Positions 38,801 to 49,974 are shown, counted from the stretch's first letter. The stretch is DNA of 64,000 nt from Corythoichthys intestinalis (GCF_030265065.1 NC_080412.1:36455001-36519000); one strand, 5' to 3'. Numbers and translations are program-made. Notes: generated by a model from the letters alone, not told the origin.

Positions 38801-41800
38801 CAGCGCAACATTTGCAACACGGCTATATCATGCAAAGGTGGCTGCACGACCAGTATGATTAAACACTTTCATGGAATACAAGTGCCGAGTAGTGCATAGC
38901 TGAGTGCTGCGTATTTGAAGCGCTCTAACCAGTCAGAACCAGGTAAGTAAAACAATAACTTACGTCTGTCTTCTGCTGCCCCCGCGACCCAACCCCAGAT
39001 TAACCTGTAGATGATGGATGTATGGATGGAATAGTACGATAATATTTCGTATTATTACGTCGGGCTAATGCAGCTATACAAGCAGTTACGTAGCGCATTG
39101 CCGCCTCCGTTAAAATCAACAGTATTAAAAGCATCTTTTGTTTTAGAATCGATACTACAAATAAGGAAATCCTAATTATTTTGCCTCATCTACATCAAAT
39201 TATAATGAATAGGAGAATATATAGTAATGCTTCATCGTAGCTCACAGCTAAGGTACATAGATGTAAAGTGCGTAGCGGCTCACAGCTATCGTACTTCGAC
39301 GTAATATATGCGATTTTTTTCCTCACTTTCTCATATTTATGCATTCAAGCTTCATCTACACCCAGTGAACGTGTGTTCTCCACTGCAGTAGACACCATCT
39401 GTCCAGAACGCTTATGTATACTGCCTGAGAAGGCAGATATGATCATTTTCTTCAACATAACACTTTATTATATACCGTATCCGCTGCTGATCTGGATTGG
39501 GTTTTACAAGTTGTTGTTTTTTGTTTGTTTGTTTGTTTGACATTCTGCACCAGGTTAGTACATTAGTGGGAGCTCAATAACATGTAAAAATGCCTACAGC
39601 ATAAGACACTCTAAAACATAGGCAAAAGAATATGTAAATATTTTCTCCGTCAGCTTTTGAAAAATAAACATCTTTGTGAAATTGCACTCCTGTGGAAAGA
39701 AACTTGATCATATTCAAGTTCAAAGACTGATATTTATATACAAGTTAAAAATAGCCCTGCGCGAAAATCATAGTTAAATGGCAGTTCATGATTTAAAAAA
39801 TAATCAAGAAGTTGAGAAATTAATACAAACCATGTAATTTTTTTTACCCTGCCTTTTAAAAGAATCGGAATTGAGAATCGTTAGGAACCAGAATCGAAAC
39901 GTGGAATCGGAACCGGAACCGTATAAATTCAAACCACGCCCAACCCTAATCATCATAATCATTTTCATTTTCGACCTTGAATCGAATTTTGAAATGTTTC
40001 AATGTTTTTGTTTTTGTGCCATGTTAACGCCTCCTCTGTCAACAGTACACTTTTCCGTTCCAATTATTCAACGCGACCCGGTTGCAAGCAAGGTGTCAAG
40101 TCGTGACCATGTTATTAACAAAGAAAAACTTTTTCAAAATATATATTTAATCCCCAAAATTATATACGCGACAGTTTAAATGTTTTTTTATTTATTTATT
40201 TATATATTTATTTTTAACGAAAATAATCTATGAAAACCTTTTCATCCCCACCAGGGGGTGCTGCAGCACCCTCAGCAGTCTCACTTCCCGTGCCACTGTG
40301 CACATTATAACCCAAATATCTTAACTGACAAAATATGTGCAGATTATCGAAAGTCTTTTACCTGTAATCCATCCAATTGTACCGTTCAGGTTAGCGCCCA
40401 CAAAGCCAGCTATGTGAGCACCGAGACTAACTCCGATCATGTGAATGTCATCCATTGAGGCGCCGTGCTCCTGTACAGATCACCAAAAAAAGGCCTCGTT
40501 TCCAGACTGATGTCATCAGGTGAAAAATTCAATTTGTACCTTCATCAGTTTCAGGAAGGCAGTGAGGTTTTCTCCTGCCTTGTGCGTGTTTTCCACCGCT
40601 TTCAAATAGTTCACGTTCGCCGCCCCGCAGTTCCAATCCACTAATATGACATTGACATCCTCTCTGGCCAGATGGAGCTCCGTGATCTCGTGAGCCCATA
40701 CAGGGGGAGAGCCCGTCGGTCGATACCCGTGGATGATAAACGTAGTAGGCCGAGAAAGGTTGAAGCGAGGCTCGGCCGAGAAGTTTGTGTGAGACAGAAG
40801 CGAACCGCAGTCTATTGACTCTCTGGTGTATAGCAGCAACCGTATTTTAAGGCTGGTGCCAATGATCGCGTCAGCCAGATGTAAATCGATCAAGTCGTCA
40901 CATTTTTCAGCTGGAGGAGAAAAGAAGTCAAAGTCAGACAGGAGACATTTAGATGGTAAGGGTAGGACAACTTAATAAGGTTGCATAATTTATCACAATA
41001 ACACTACGGTTCTCTTAGTATTCTCTGTCTTTCTTGATCAGATGATAATGTATTTTGGTGAAAATTGTCAAATCATGGAAGTTTGTGTCTATACTGGTGA
41101 CAAAAAAAAGACCACAGAGGAATCAGGTGAGAATCAACATGTGGACAAGTGGCAGTCATGTTGCTAGTAACCACAAAATTTCACCATACATTTAGACTGA
41201 TACGATGTTTTACATTCATGTTTTGTTCATCATTTGACCAGTTCTTCTTAATCATCAAAATAAGAGAGTATATATACATTGTCAAACATTTTCTAAATAA
41301 AACAACGAAGGACAACTACCGCAACATTCTGACTATAAGCGCACCTGACTATAAGCCATCCACCAAATTATACAGGAAAATGGCGTTTATTCATAGATAC
41401 AGTGGGGCAAATAAGTATTTAGTCAACCACCAATTGTGCAAGTTCTCCTACTTGAAAAGATTAGAAAAGCCTGTAATTGTCACCATGGGTAAACCTCAAC
41501 TATGAGAGACAGAATGTAGAAAAAAAAACCAGAAAATCACATTATTTTATTTTTAAAGAATTTATTTGCAAATCATGGTGGAAAATAAGTATTTGGTCAT
41601 CTACAAACAAGCAAGATTTCTGGGTATCAAAGAGGTCTAACTTCTTCTAACGAGGTCTAACGAAGCTCCACTCGTTACCTGTATTAATGGCACCTGTTTT
41701 AACTCATTATCAGTACAAAAGACAACTGTCCACAACCTCAGTCAGTCATATCCCAAACTCCACTATGGCCAAGACCAAAGAGCTGTCGAAGGACACCAGA

Positions 41801-44800
41801 CACAAAATTGTCGACCTGCACCAAGCTGGGAAGACTGAATCTGCAATAGGTAAAACGCTTGGTGTAAAGAAATCAACTGTGGGAGCAATTATTAGAAAAT
41901 GGAAGACATACAAGACCACTGATAATCTCCCTCGATCTGGGGTCCATGCAAGATCTCACCCCGCGGCGTCAAAATGATAACAAGAACGGTGAGCAAAAAT
42001 CCCAGAACCATACGGGGGGGACCTAGTGAATGACCTACAGAGAGCTGGGACCACAGTAACAAAGGCTACTATCAGTAACACAATGCGCTGCCAGGGACTC
42101 AAATCCTGCACTGCCAGACGTGTCCCCCTGCCAATGAAAGTACAAGTCCAGGCCCGTCTGCGGTTCGCTAGAGAGCATTTGGATGATCCAGAAGAGGGCT
42201 GGAAGAATGTGTTATGATCAGATGAAACCAAAATAGAACTTTTTGGTAGAAAAACAGGTTCTCGTGTTTGGAGGAGAAAGAATACTGAATTGCATTCGAA
42301 GAACACCATACCCACTGTGAAGCACATCATGCTTTGGGGCTGTTTTTCTGCAAAGGGACCAGGACGGCTGATCTGTGTAAAGTAAAGAATGAATGGGGCC
42401 ATGTATCGAGAGATTTTGCGTGAAAATTTCCTTCCATCAGCAAGGGCATTGAAGATGAGACGTGGCTGGGTCTTTCTCCATGACAATGATCCCAAACACT
42501 CAGCCAGGGCAACAAAGGAGTGGCTTTGTAAGAAGCATTTCAAGGTCCTGGAGTGGCCTAGCCAGTCTCCAGATCTCAACCCCATTGAAAATCTGTGCCC
42601 AACGACAGCCCCAAAACATCACTGCTCTAGAGGACATCTGCATGGAGGAATGGGCCAAAATACCAGCAACAGTGTGTGAAAAGCTTGTGAAGAGTTACAG
42701 AAAACGTTTGGCCTCCGTTATTGTCAACAAAGGGTACATAACAAAGTATTGAGATGAACTTTTGGTATTGACCAAATACTTATTTTCCACCATGATTTGC
42801 AAATATATTCTTTAAAAATCAAACAATGTGATTTTCAGGGTTTTTTTCTCGACATTCTGTCTCTCATGATTGAGGTTTACCCATGTTGACAATTACAGGC
42901 CTCTCTAATATTTTCAAGGGGGAGAGCTTGCACAATTAGTGGTTGACTAAATACTTATTTGCCCCACTGTAAGTCACAAAGGACTATAAGATTCAGCTGT
43001 CCTCATTGTATTATGGGATATTTACACCAAAACATATTAACCGGTAACATCAAGAAGCTTCATTTGGCCATCTCTGCTCCCTTGGGGGAGACAGTCAACC
43101 TCTGCTGCCACCTGCTGTTGTCCAACATGCCTCCTAGCATGCATTGCGACGCTACAGACAAAATTCCTGTTCTGTGCTAATTATTTCTTCAGTTACTGTT
43201 CCAGTTGTTTCATTAATCGCACGTTATGGTATTTGGTAACACTTAATTTGACAGTGGTGCCATAAAACTGTCACAAGACAATCATAATTATGACATGACA
43301 CTGTCATGAGCATTAATGAATGCTTATAACAGATGTCATTTAGTGTCATCTGGCAAATTATCTCACTTTTGAATGGATGTAAAAGATCCAAACTTCAAAT
43401 AATTTGCCAGGTGACTATTAATGACATCTGTAATAAGCATTCAGTAATGCCCATGATAGTGTCATGTCATAATTATGACTGTCTTATGACAGTCTTATGA
43501 TGCTGCTGTCAAATAAAGTGTTACATATTAACCCAAATCAATCAACAAATAAGCTGCACTGGACTATAAGACGCAGGATTCAAAATGAGGGAAAAAAGTA
43601 ACGGCTTATAGTCCGAAAATTCCGGTAAATAGCATTAACATTACTGTTACTGGTTACTAGAGAATTAAATACTGTACATGGTATTCCTGGAATTAAGGCC
43701 CTGGCGCAAACGAGTATTTCAACACATTACAGTCGGCTTCCTTTTTAAAACGCATATCACAGCTGCTTTCAGATTCCTTTGCACAATCATGCTATTTTTA
43801 CACCAATTCCTGATGCAATAATACTTTCATGTCATTGTTTGGAATGAAATCTAGCGGAATCACCAGGAAAATGATTCGTCACCGTTTCTTACAACAAAGT
43901 CGGTTTTGATTCCCATTCATTTTTTCATAGCAAGTTGAAACTTAGTTTCGTCGTATTGGCAGTGTTGTCACAGATTACTTGAAATAGTAATTTAATTACT
44001 AACTATTGATTATGCCTCAAAAAAGTAAAGAGTTTCTTTACTGATTATTATCAAAGTAACTAAGTTACATTAAAGGAATTTATCAGTTAACTTCTTACCA
44101 ATTTTTCTCCTTTTGCTGCCTCAGCATAAGAATGACAACATAAAAATGTCATGCATGTACTTGACTTTCTGACAACTGAATTTAAAGGGGAAAGATCAGA
44201 ATTTTTTTTTTTACATAAGGCTTCATCTTTGAGTTAGCGAGGGTTGAATTAGTCGATGGAGTTGATTTCAAACACCATTGACTCGCGCTAGCTTAGCCAC
44301 TCTGGAGCCCCTGAAACTAACAAACTAACAAACTGCATGGAGTTTGTTGAAATCAACTCCACCGACTAATTAAACCCCGCTACCTCGAAGATTAAGCCTA
44401 GGGTTAACATCATATCAGTTCCAATATAAAACAATGCAAATTGACTGCACAATAATCAACAACACACGAATGAATTGCACAGTGCAAAAAACACAAACGT
44501 CAGGGCGGGCGCGGATGCACGCGCACAACCTGGAATTACGCCGTGCACACACGCGGTTAATATGGCAACCAAACGTGGCGGTAACTTTACACTCAACACA
44601 TCCCAAAGATGCTAAACGAACACCTCACCTCACGGCATAAATGTGCAACACAAATATAATGTAAAAAAATGGTGGCAGACTTCGCGAGGACGAACGGGAG
44701 CGACGTCTACCCGCCGTTGCAACGGCAAAGCTACGGGTTTGCGTCCCAGCCTAGTCAGAGGTGGGAGCGAGGCGGCGTTGACACATCGGTTACAATGGTG

Positions 44801-45958
44801 CCGTGACCCAGATTGGCAGCGAAGGTTTCGGGGGGTGAGTGTTGTGGAGCGTGGAAACCTCCCTGCTGTGCTGCCGGCTCGAGCTTTATGGCGCAGTGGT
44901 TAGCGTCTCTACCTGTCGAGTGGAAAACCTCGTGGCGCGTGGGTTCGCGTCCCAGCCTAGTCAGAGGTGGGAGCGGAACACGGGGCGGCGCTAACACACG
45001 GGTTACACATGTACCAGCTCCACCCTCTTGCTGGAACTCTCCAGAATGAGGGAAAAACACTCACATTCATAAATTGACGCATACAGATCAACATTCCCTC
45101 GCACATCTCAAAAGGTGGCAGCACTAAGCTCAAATGTGGCACACGTCAGTCCCAAAACACTTACCGCGTGTGACTCGAGACTAAAACAGGAAGACCTATG
45201 AGCAGTTACCATGGAAACGAACACGTAGCGGGAACCTTTCTAACATTTTCTATTTAAAATGCTCTTCACACATGACTATAATATTATTAATTCTACATGA
45301 ATTATGAGGCAACACCAAAATAATAATGCACAAACACTAAGGGAACTAACTTTAATCAGATTACTGGTTTGTAAAAATGAACGCGTTAGATTACTCGTTA
45401 CTGAAAAATATAATTATCAGATTATATTATGACAACACTGCGTATTGGCATACAGCTAAGACTCACTTATGCCGTCAAACATTGTGTTTGATTGTAAGAT
45501 GAGACATTCACAGGCTAGATGAGTTTCAAAGCAGAAAAAAAGACACATTGTTCCTTTTAGGTTATGTAAAGTGGAGGCATGATGCTACTTTTGTTCACCT
45601 TACCATGCCCTGGAGGGAAACTTAAAATGGAACAGAAGATACTTTATAACATAATACACATGGCTTAAGAATAAAAACTACTTGATAAACCCATGAATGT
45701 ATTGCAGTTGTCGTTTAGTTAAACATTTATAAATATCCCGGCCACTCAGTATCTATTGCGCAGTACTAGTGAAACTACCTGTGGTATTGGTACATTGTTG
45801 CAGACTTGCTTCATGCTTTACCTCCTTTTGTTCTCTGACTCATTTCCATTTGCAGTCAACTGTCAAAATATGTGGGTCTTACCTTTACATGTATGTAGAG
45901 TTATTCCCAAGAGAAGTGTCAGGAATTGCCACAGGGACATGCTTGAGGCCAGCCGCAT
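29831..45958 (-). CDS. liph: Lipase member H (phosphatidic-acid-selective phospholipase A1 type), 10 exons, 457 aa
   Basis: Minus-strand coding exons: 45958-45883, 40910-40540, 40470-40362, 34808-34707, 34633-34544, 34477-34310, 33584-33495, 33397-33289, 30160-29987 and 29915-29831 (1374 nt, phases all agree). The start exon encodes a signal peptide ([20 protein letters not shown]...) and ends on a GTAAG donor. The catalytic triad is intact: Ser164 in GVSLGAH, Asp188 in LDPAGP, His258 in CDHQRS, with the spacings of human LIPH (24 and 94 residues). The short lid between the two Cys of [15 protein letters not shown] is the PA-PLA1 form. The C-terminal PLAT-like part includes [18 protein letters not shown] and [13 protein letters not shown]. 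The enzyme is expected to be secreted and to make 2-acyl lysophosphatidic acid. Length is close to human LIPH (451). Introns carry many transposons; LIPI is the close alternative, but the match to LIPH is better. Confidence 0.95.
30470..32660. mobile_element. Non-autonomous element with internal tandem array, ends CCTGGGTCTTTCC
   Basis: The left end ACCTGGGTCTTTCCC (about 30477) and right end GGAAAGACCCAGGT (about 32618-32632) are inverted. The left part 30500-30880 is a distinctive segment with TTATTATTATTATTTTTC, a CpG-rich GGCGCGCCGCATAGC and GCGCGACGCAGG; the rest is the tandem array 30880-32575. No transposase is present. It is inserted in the family H repeat. Confidence 0.6.
30880..32575. 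repeat. ~270-bp tandem array (about 6 units) with GACGTCCATGGACGTC palindromes
   Basis: The motif CATTCATTTTCAATGG recurs at about 31021, 31297, 31571, 31836, 32104 and 32368, giving units of about 264-276 bp. Each unit carries two copies of a near-palindrome. The perfect 16-mer GACGTCCATGGACGTC occurs at 31268-31283, 31540-31555, 31689-31704 and 32339-32354, with one- or two-base variants elsewhere. Central units are almost identical, suggesting recent homogenisation. Repeated reverse-strand open stretches here are by-products of the repeat. Confidence 0.9.
33651..34198. mobile_element. Family B hAT-like MITE in a liph intron, perfect 8-bp TSD
   Basis: Ends TAGTGCTGCAACAATTAATC and ATCGATAGCTGCAGCCCTA are flanked by GTCAAAAC at 33643-33650 and 34199-34206. 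The 548 bp are non-coding. The right flank lies about 110 bases from the end of liph exon 6 (34310). Confidence 0.9.
34905..37690. mobile_element. Element with ~190-bp internal repeats (family T), copy 1, with insertions
   Basis: It opens near CAGTTGACAGGACACGGGG and contains repeated units built of AAAGAGCTTTTTAAGTTGAA, AATGCTTAAATC, GATGTGAACGTAAAA and AAACGGGCAGTTATC (near 35470, 35650, 36110, 36250). The end segment, CATGCATGGTGCGAAAAATA, closes near GAAGGCGTGGGGCAAAG (37690). Copy 2 at 56700-58200 shares both ends. It is interrupted by 35700-36107 (no terminal repeats recognised), by the hAT composite 36354-37357 and, at its edge, by the solo LTR. No coding capacity. Confidence 0.6.
36354..37357. 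mobile_element. Composite hAT-like element (family K), copy 1, with a family A-like insert
   Basis: Ends TAGAGATGTCCCGATCGATC and CATGATCGGAACAACCCTA. The flanks GTCGAGAC and GTCGAGAG (36346-36353, 37358-37365) match in 7 of 8. The centre (about 36550-37165) is a family A-like MITE (GGCGGTAATTAATTTTTC). The inverted copy at 53644-54597 has the same insert at the same place, so the composite moved as one. Confidence 0.9.
37691..38123 (+). mobile_element. Solo LTR, same family as 24986-25416, 5-bp TSD (fossil)
   Basis: A 433-bp unit from TGTTAGGTTCTG to CCCTGACA, flanked by AAGTC on both sides (37686-37690 and 38124-38128). A TATATAATG-type box and downstream AATTAAAACC lie inside, as expected of an LTR promoter and poly(A) region. 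No internal retroelement sequence is present. Family not resolved (gypsy/ERV-like); moderately old. Confidence 0.85.
38559..39948 (+). mobile_element. hAT element with BED-finger and hATC-dimerisation remnants, perfect TSD
   Basis: Ends TAGGGTTGGGCATCGAGCG and AACCACGCCCAACCCTA, flanked by ATCATCAT at 38551-38558 and 39949-39956. Near 38740-38890 lie broken BED-finger pieces (AKVAARP / [15 protein letters not shown] in different frames). At 39345-39450 the plus strand reads [20 protein letters not shown] and [16 protein letters not shown], the hAT C-terminal dimerisation motif. The catalytic middle is deleted and frames are broken, so it is a dead, internally deleted copy. Near 38975-39030 a GCGACCCAACCCCAGATTAA...GGATG fragment resembles a fish SINE/LINE tail. 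Confidence 0.9.
41319..43627. mobile_element. Family F MITE hosting a Tc1 element
   Basis: The left end ACCGCAACATTCTGACTATAAG (split here by the reader at 41319) and the right end CTTATAGTCCGAAAATTCCGG at 43603-43625 are inverted. The interior equals the other family F copies (AGACAGTCAACCTCTGCTGC, CATGCATTGCGACG) plus family D sequence at 43235-43525. The Tc1 at 41400-42969 divides it. It lies in liph intron 1. Confidence 0.8.
41400..42969 (+). mobile_element. Tc1-like transposon, near full length, lightly broken
   Basis: CAGTGGGGCAAATAAGTATT and its inverse AATACTTATTTGCCCCACTG bound a 1570-bp element between TA dinucleotides. The transposase starts at 41765 ([20 protein letters not shown]), with HTH pieces [20 protein letters not shown]. 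After a frame change near 41960 it continues [18 protein letters not shown] and WKNVL, where a TGA replaces the codon before SDETK (first catalytic Asp). Later come HDNDPKHSA (second Asp) and PDLNPIEN (Glu). A further TAA follows LICVK and the C-terminus shifts frame near 42590. Four or so lesions in all, hence inactive but recent. Confidence 0.95.
43960..45440. mobile_element. hAT-like element with internal hairpin and tRNA-like modules, perfect TSD
   Basis: Ends CAGTGTTGTCACAGATTACT and ATATTATGACAACACTG, flanked by CGTATTGG at 43952-43959 and 45441-45448. An internal inverted pair, GTCGATGGAGTTGATTTCAA (about 44255) and TTGAAATCAACTCCACCGAC (about 44349), could form a hairpin. 44640-45060 is CpG-rich and carries tRNA-like sequence. 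No transposase is readable in 1481 bp. Confidence 0.85.
44730..45030 (+). repeat. tRNA-derived SINE-like modules, partly duplicated
   Basis: At about 44889 TGGCGCAGTGGTTAGCGTC fits a tRNA A box, and 45 bases later GGGTTCGCGTCCC fits a B box. The following CAGCCTAGTCAGAGGTGGGA is repeated from an upstream copy at about 44747, where only the B-box half remains. The spacer has no tRNA cloverleaf-quality pairing I can defend, so it is called a SINE-like relic rather than a tRNA gene. Confidence 0.5.
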
Positions 45959-46878
45959 GTAAATTGATCTGGTTTTAAACACATGTGATTTGGAGTCAAC
46001 TCAGTTGTTTCATTTTAGATTGAAACATTTTGTAAACATTCACTCCTGGGAAAGAGGCCAACGTGTTTACTCATCTGCTGATTCCCCTATGATAGCCCAC
46101 AGCATATGCATGAACAACTTATTCTTTTACCCCCTCTTATTTACATTGACATTGACATACTTTTAGAAGCAGTTATCTTAAATAACTTCAATTCTGATTT
46201 GCAGAAATCAATTTCTGACTTGGTTCCTGACTTTTGTACACATTACGCATTCCCAGACAAAATCAAAGACTGGATAGGAATGTAAAAACCTTTTAAGCAA
46301 CTGAAATAGTCTTACCTTACTTTTAGGGAAGTAGTCCCTGTCCTGTTTTGTCCGATATTTGAAATCTAAGAGGCTATACTATGTCCGTATATTACTACAT
46401 GTTGAGGCAATATTCAGTTCAGGAAGTTGGATGAGTTAGATATTCTGGTCCCGCCCGCCTGCCTGCCTGCCTGGTCTCACCAGGATGGCCACACCCCTTG
46501 CTCCGGGTCATTGTGCTCGCAGGTGAAACATTCTTGTCAACTTACTCTTGGAATGCATACTATACATCAGTTTACTTGTGATGTTTTCATTTACAGGACA
46601 TGATTTTTAATAGCAAATATATACATTTGTGTAATGTTATTACAACTGTAGTATAATTTTTGTATGTGTGTAAGTATTTATACCGTAATATGTATGCATA
46701 CGTAGACACTGCATGTGTGGCTTTAAGAAGGGAATGATGAAATGATATTAAAAAACACTGTGAAATTGTATGTATGATTCCTATCAAGATGAATTAAGAT
46801 AAATCAACTGTTAGATTACCCCTGCCCCCTTAAATAATTTTTTAAAAAAGTGTCACGATAAGACAGTACTGTCTGTAT
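45449..46878. other. Single-copy liph 5' flank and intergenic sequence
   Basis: This stretch contains liph exon 1 (45883-45958) and about 920 bases upstream of it on the minus strand. I see no clear TATA box at a usable distance. A CCTGCCTGCCTGCCTGCC microsatellite-like run lies at about 46450 and a CpG-poor TATA/GTA-rich tract at 46600-46700. No further gene is recognised. Confidence 0.4.
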
Positions 46879-47071
46879 TAGTGATGGGAATTCCGGCTCT
46901 TTTTAGTTCTTTTGGCTCGGCTCACTAAAAAGAGCCGGCTCTTTCGGCTCCCAAGTGGCTCCTCAGTTTTTTTTGTTGCTTAAATTAATTTACTAGCAAA
47001 AATAATGTACAATTATGTGTAAAACAAATTATTAATGTAAAAAAATATACAGTATATCAAATATTTATTAC

Positions 47072-47953
47072 TAGAGGCGTGCGAAATTATTCGCGATTCG
47101 GCCGTAGAAGAATCGAGAATGATTCATAAACATCCAAATTCCGATTATTGAGTTATACCAGATAAAGCAGAACTAAAACATAGCGTGGTCTTCAGGACGC
47201 AATGAGGAGCGGACCGAGATTAAATATCATGTTCAACTCATGCCGCTAGATAAAAAAAAAAAAAAATACCTGACAGCGGCCGACAGCTGCTTCAAACAAC
47301 GTCCAGTTGCTAGTTGCTACAAACATACAGCCACATACGGCTACGGTAGATAGCAGATATATGTAGAACTAGATGCTAAATTACAGACAACGGTGACATT
47401 TGATAATGTAAAGAGAGAGAGTCTAGATGCAAAATGACAGTCTTGCCGTTTAGTAGGTGCCGCGTTAGTAAATAGCCGCCATCTTAGAGCAGTAGACTTC
47501 TCTAGAAGGCTCTGTTGTTGCGAACCTAATTAACTTTTTATCCAAAATACTCTTAAATCGGCAAAATCCTGACTTCAATCTATCTTTAAACGATGAAGCA
47601 GTTTTAAAAGTTTGACGCGTCGAAAGCAGACAGAAGGGAAATTATGGAATAACGGGAGCAATTTTAACAACTTTAACGGTGGATTCACATCATTAAATAA
47701 ATTGAATGTAGTTTAAAGCTGCTGATACACAATGGGGATTTGAGTATTTTATTTACTGTTTTTTACTGTTAATTTGATACTGAAATATTAGTTTGGTTTA
47801 GCCTGAGAAGATTTTCGAACAATTTTGGAACTAATGTACAAAATATTAAAAGCGGGGGAAGGGGGAGTATCAATAATCGATTTATAATCGAATCGGAGCT
47901 TCTGAATCGTAATCGTAATTGAATCGTTAGGCGCCCAAAGATTCCCACCTCTA
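47072..47953. mobile_element. hAT-like MITE related to the 4.3-kb and 17.3-kb relics, perfect TSD
   Basis: Ends TAGAGGCGTGCGAAATTATT and AAAGATTCCCACCTCTA with TTTATTAC at 47064-47071 and 47954-47961. The interior 47090-47600 is the inverse of 4260-4830 and 17290-17830 (GCGAACCTAATTAAC, CTTGACATATTTC-like). It therefore appears to be the non-autonomous form of the Buster-like hAT whose transposase remnant is at 4836-5160. Confidence 0.85.
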
Positions 47954-47960
47954 TTTATTA

Positions 47961-48600
47961 CCGTATTGGCCCAAATATTAGACGGCCCTGATTATAAGAC
48001 GACCCCCTCTTTTTCAAGACTCAAGTTTGAAAAAAGACTTTTTGAACACCAAATTAATGTATATACAGAAAATAATTACAGTACATCTGAAACAAATGAT
48101 TATAACAATATATTTGAGAGAAAAAGCATGTTATTTTGCGTCATTCAAATCTTAATATCAGAACATTTAAATATGTAAACTAAAGTGCAATCACATTCAT
48201 AAATGAATGGCTTCTGGTTTTTGAAATGTAAATAAACCAATCTATTGTTATAAAACAACAAAATTGCAATAACTGCATTAACCATCAGAGTGAAGTCTAA
48301 CTGTAACTGTAGTCTTGAAACAAATCTGAATAAAGAAAAACATTGCAATAAAATATTGCAAACTGGTTAAACTAGTAGCTGAGATCTGTCATGACAGAAC
48401 ATCGCTTCAATGATATCTGGCGCTATCTAGCGTCGTGAATGGGGAGAGTAGGTGAGATCTGTCATAACAGAACATCGCTTCAATGATATCTGGCGTCATC
48501 TAGCGTCTTGAATGGGTATAATGTCTAGACCGCGAATATAAAACGACCCCCTCTTTTTCAATCTTATTTCAATGCAAAAAACACCGTCGGGCCAATACGG
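47961..48600. mobile_element. MITE with CCGTATTGGCCC ends (family P), copy 1
   Basis: CCGTATTGGCCCAAATATTA and GTCGGGCCAATACGG are inverted ends flanked by TA. Subterminal GACGACCCCCTCTTTTTCAA is likewise repeated near both ends. It inserted in the right TSD of the neighbouring hAT-like MITE. A related copy lies at 54980-55987 in pcyt1b. Sequence 48620-49190 is the remainder of the host element. Confidence 0.8.
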
Positions 48601-49380
48601 TATTTATATGGCTTTATTTATTTTCTTCTGAACATACTCAACATGGAGTACAACACGGACTGCAACAAAAAATAAATGATAAAGTACAAAAACAAACACC
48701 CATCTCAAAACAAGGTCAACAAAAAGTTCCATTCTCTGATTGTGTATATTAAAAGCATTTAACTATTTACAGTAAAACAACATAAGTAAGCTTTGATTAC
48801 CACACAACAAATTATAAATTAAAATTTGTAAAACAAAAAGAAAAAAAGCAGCATCCAGGGAAAAGTTTTAGCTAGTCATTAGCGAAGATTGGCATTAAGA
48901 AAAAACATATCATAACCATATATTATCTAAGTATATTATATACAGTATATATATATATTATATATAGATTAGTATATATCTAATCCCTCCCCCTTCTCCT
49001 CACTGCAGCGTGTGTGTGTAACCCTCCCCTCCCTCTTCTACCATGGATCTTGACCAATCACGTGCGGCTTTAACCGAGGGGAGGGGGGGACAGGAGAAAA
49101 AAAAAGTCGGCTCCCTATTAGGAGCCGCTCCCGTCGTTCACTTCAAAGAGCCGGCTCTAAGAGCCGGTTCCTTCGCAAATGACACATCACTGCTCTGTAC
49201 ACTTTATGGGCCTCATATTACAGTTGCATCCACCAGAGGACAGTGTTTTAACATAATGTGGGCTGTCATTCACGGGAGGAAGTTAGGAAATGCAAACTTC
49301 TAACATGAACTCATTGGTTGTCATTGATAACGACAGAATATTTGTCGTGGTAATTTGTAAGAAAAGGACCACATTTATAT

Positions 49381-49974
49381 TAGGGCTGTCAAACGATTAA
49401 AATTTTTAATCGAGTTAATCACAGCTTAATTAATCGCAATTCAAATTATCTCTAAAATATGCCATATTTGTCTGTAAATTATTGTTGGAATGGAAAGATA
49501 AGACACAAGATGGATATACACATTCAACATACTGTACATAAGCGCTGTATTTGTTTATTACAACAAATCAACAAGATGGCATTAACATTCTGTTAAAGCG
49601 ATTCATGGATAGAAAGGCTTTTAGTTCTTAAAACATAAATGTTAGTACAAGTTATAGAAATTTTATATTAAAACCCCTTTTAATGTTTACCTTTGAATGA
49701 AATGTAAAATTTTCAATCAAAAAATAAACTAGTAGCTCGCCATTGTTGATGTCAATAATTACACAATTCTCATGGTGCTTAAACCCATAAAATCAGTCGC
49801 ACCAAAGCGCCAGCAGAGGGAGACAAAAAACACAAGTAACAAGTGGCCATGACACTGTTCTGTGATTTTAATCTGTTTGAGCGGGGCACATGCGTTAATT
49901 GCGTCAAATATTTTGATGTGATTAATTATAAAAATTAATTACCGCCCGTTAACGCAATAATTTTGACAGCCCTA
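49381..49974. mobile_element. hAT-like MITE family A, 8-bp TSD
   Basis: Ends TAGGGCTGTCAAACGATTAA and ATAATTTTGACAGCCCTA, flanked by ATTTATAT and ATTTATAG (49373-49380, 49975-49982; 7 of 8). 594 bp, non-coding. Confidence 0.9.

Larger units (their letters stand above)
46883..49192. mobile_element. hAT-like element with GAGCCGGCTC ends, hosting two other MITEs
   Basis: The left end AGTGATGGGAATTCCGGCTC and the right end (AAGAGCCGGCTCTAAGAGCC...CATCACT) are inverted; GAGCCGGCTC subrepeats occur near both ends. This is the common fish hAT type with AGTGATGGGAATT ends. The flanks TGTCTGTA and GCTCTGTA match in 6 of 8. Inside are MITEs 47072-47953 and 47961-48600. No transposase is readable. Confidence 0.75.

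Noticed and set aside
44885-44955. A possible tRNA gene
   Set aside because: A- and B-box-like motifs are present but I cannot build a convincing cloverleaf or anticodon arm, and the motif is duplicated inside a transposon; a SINE-like relic fits better.
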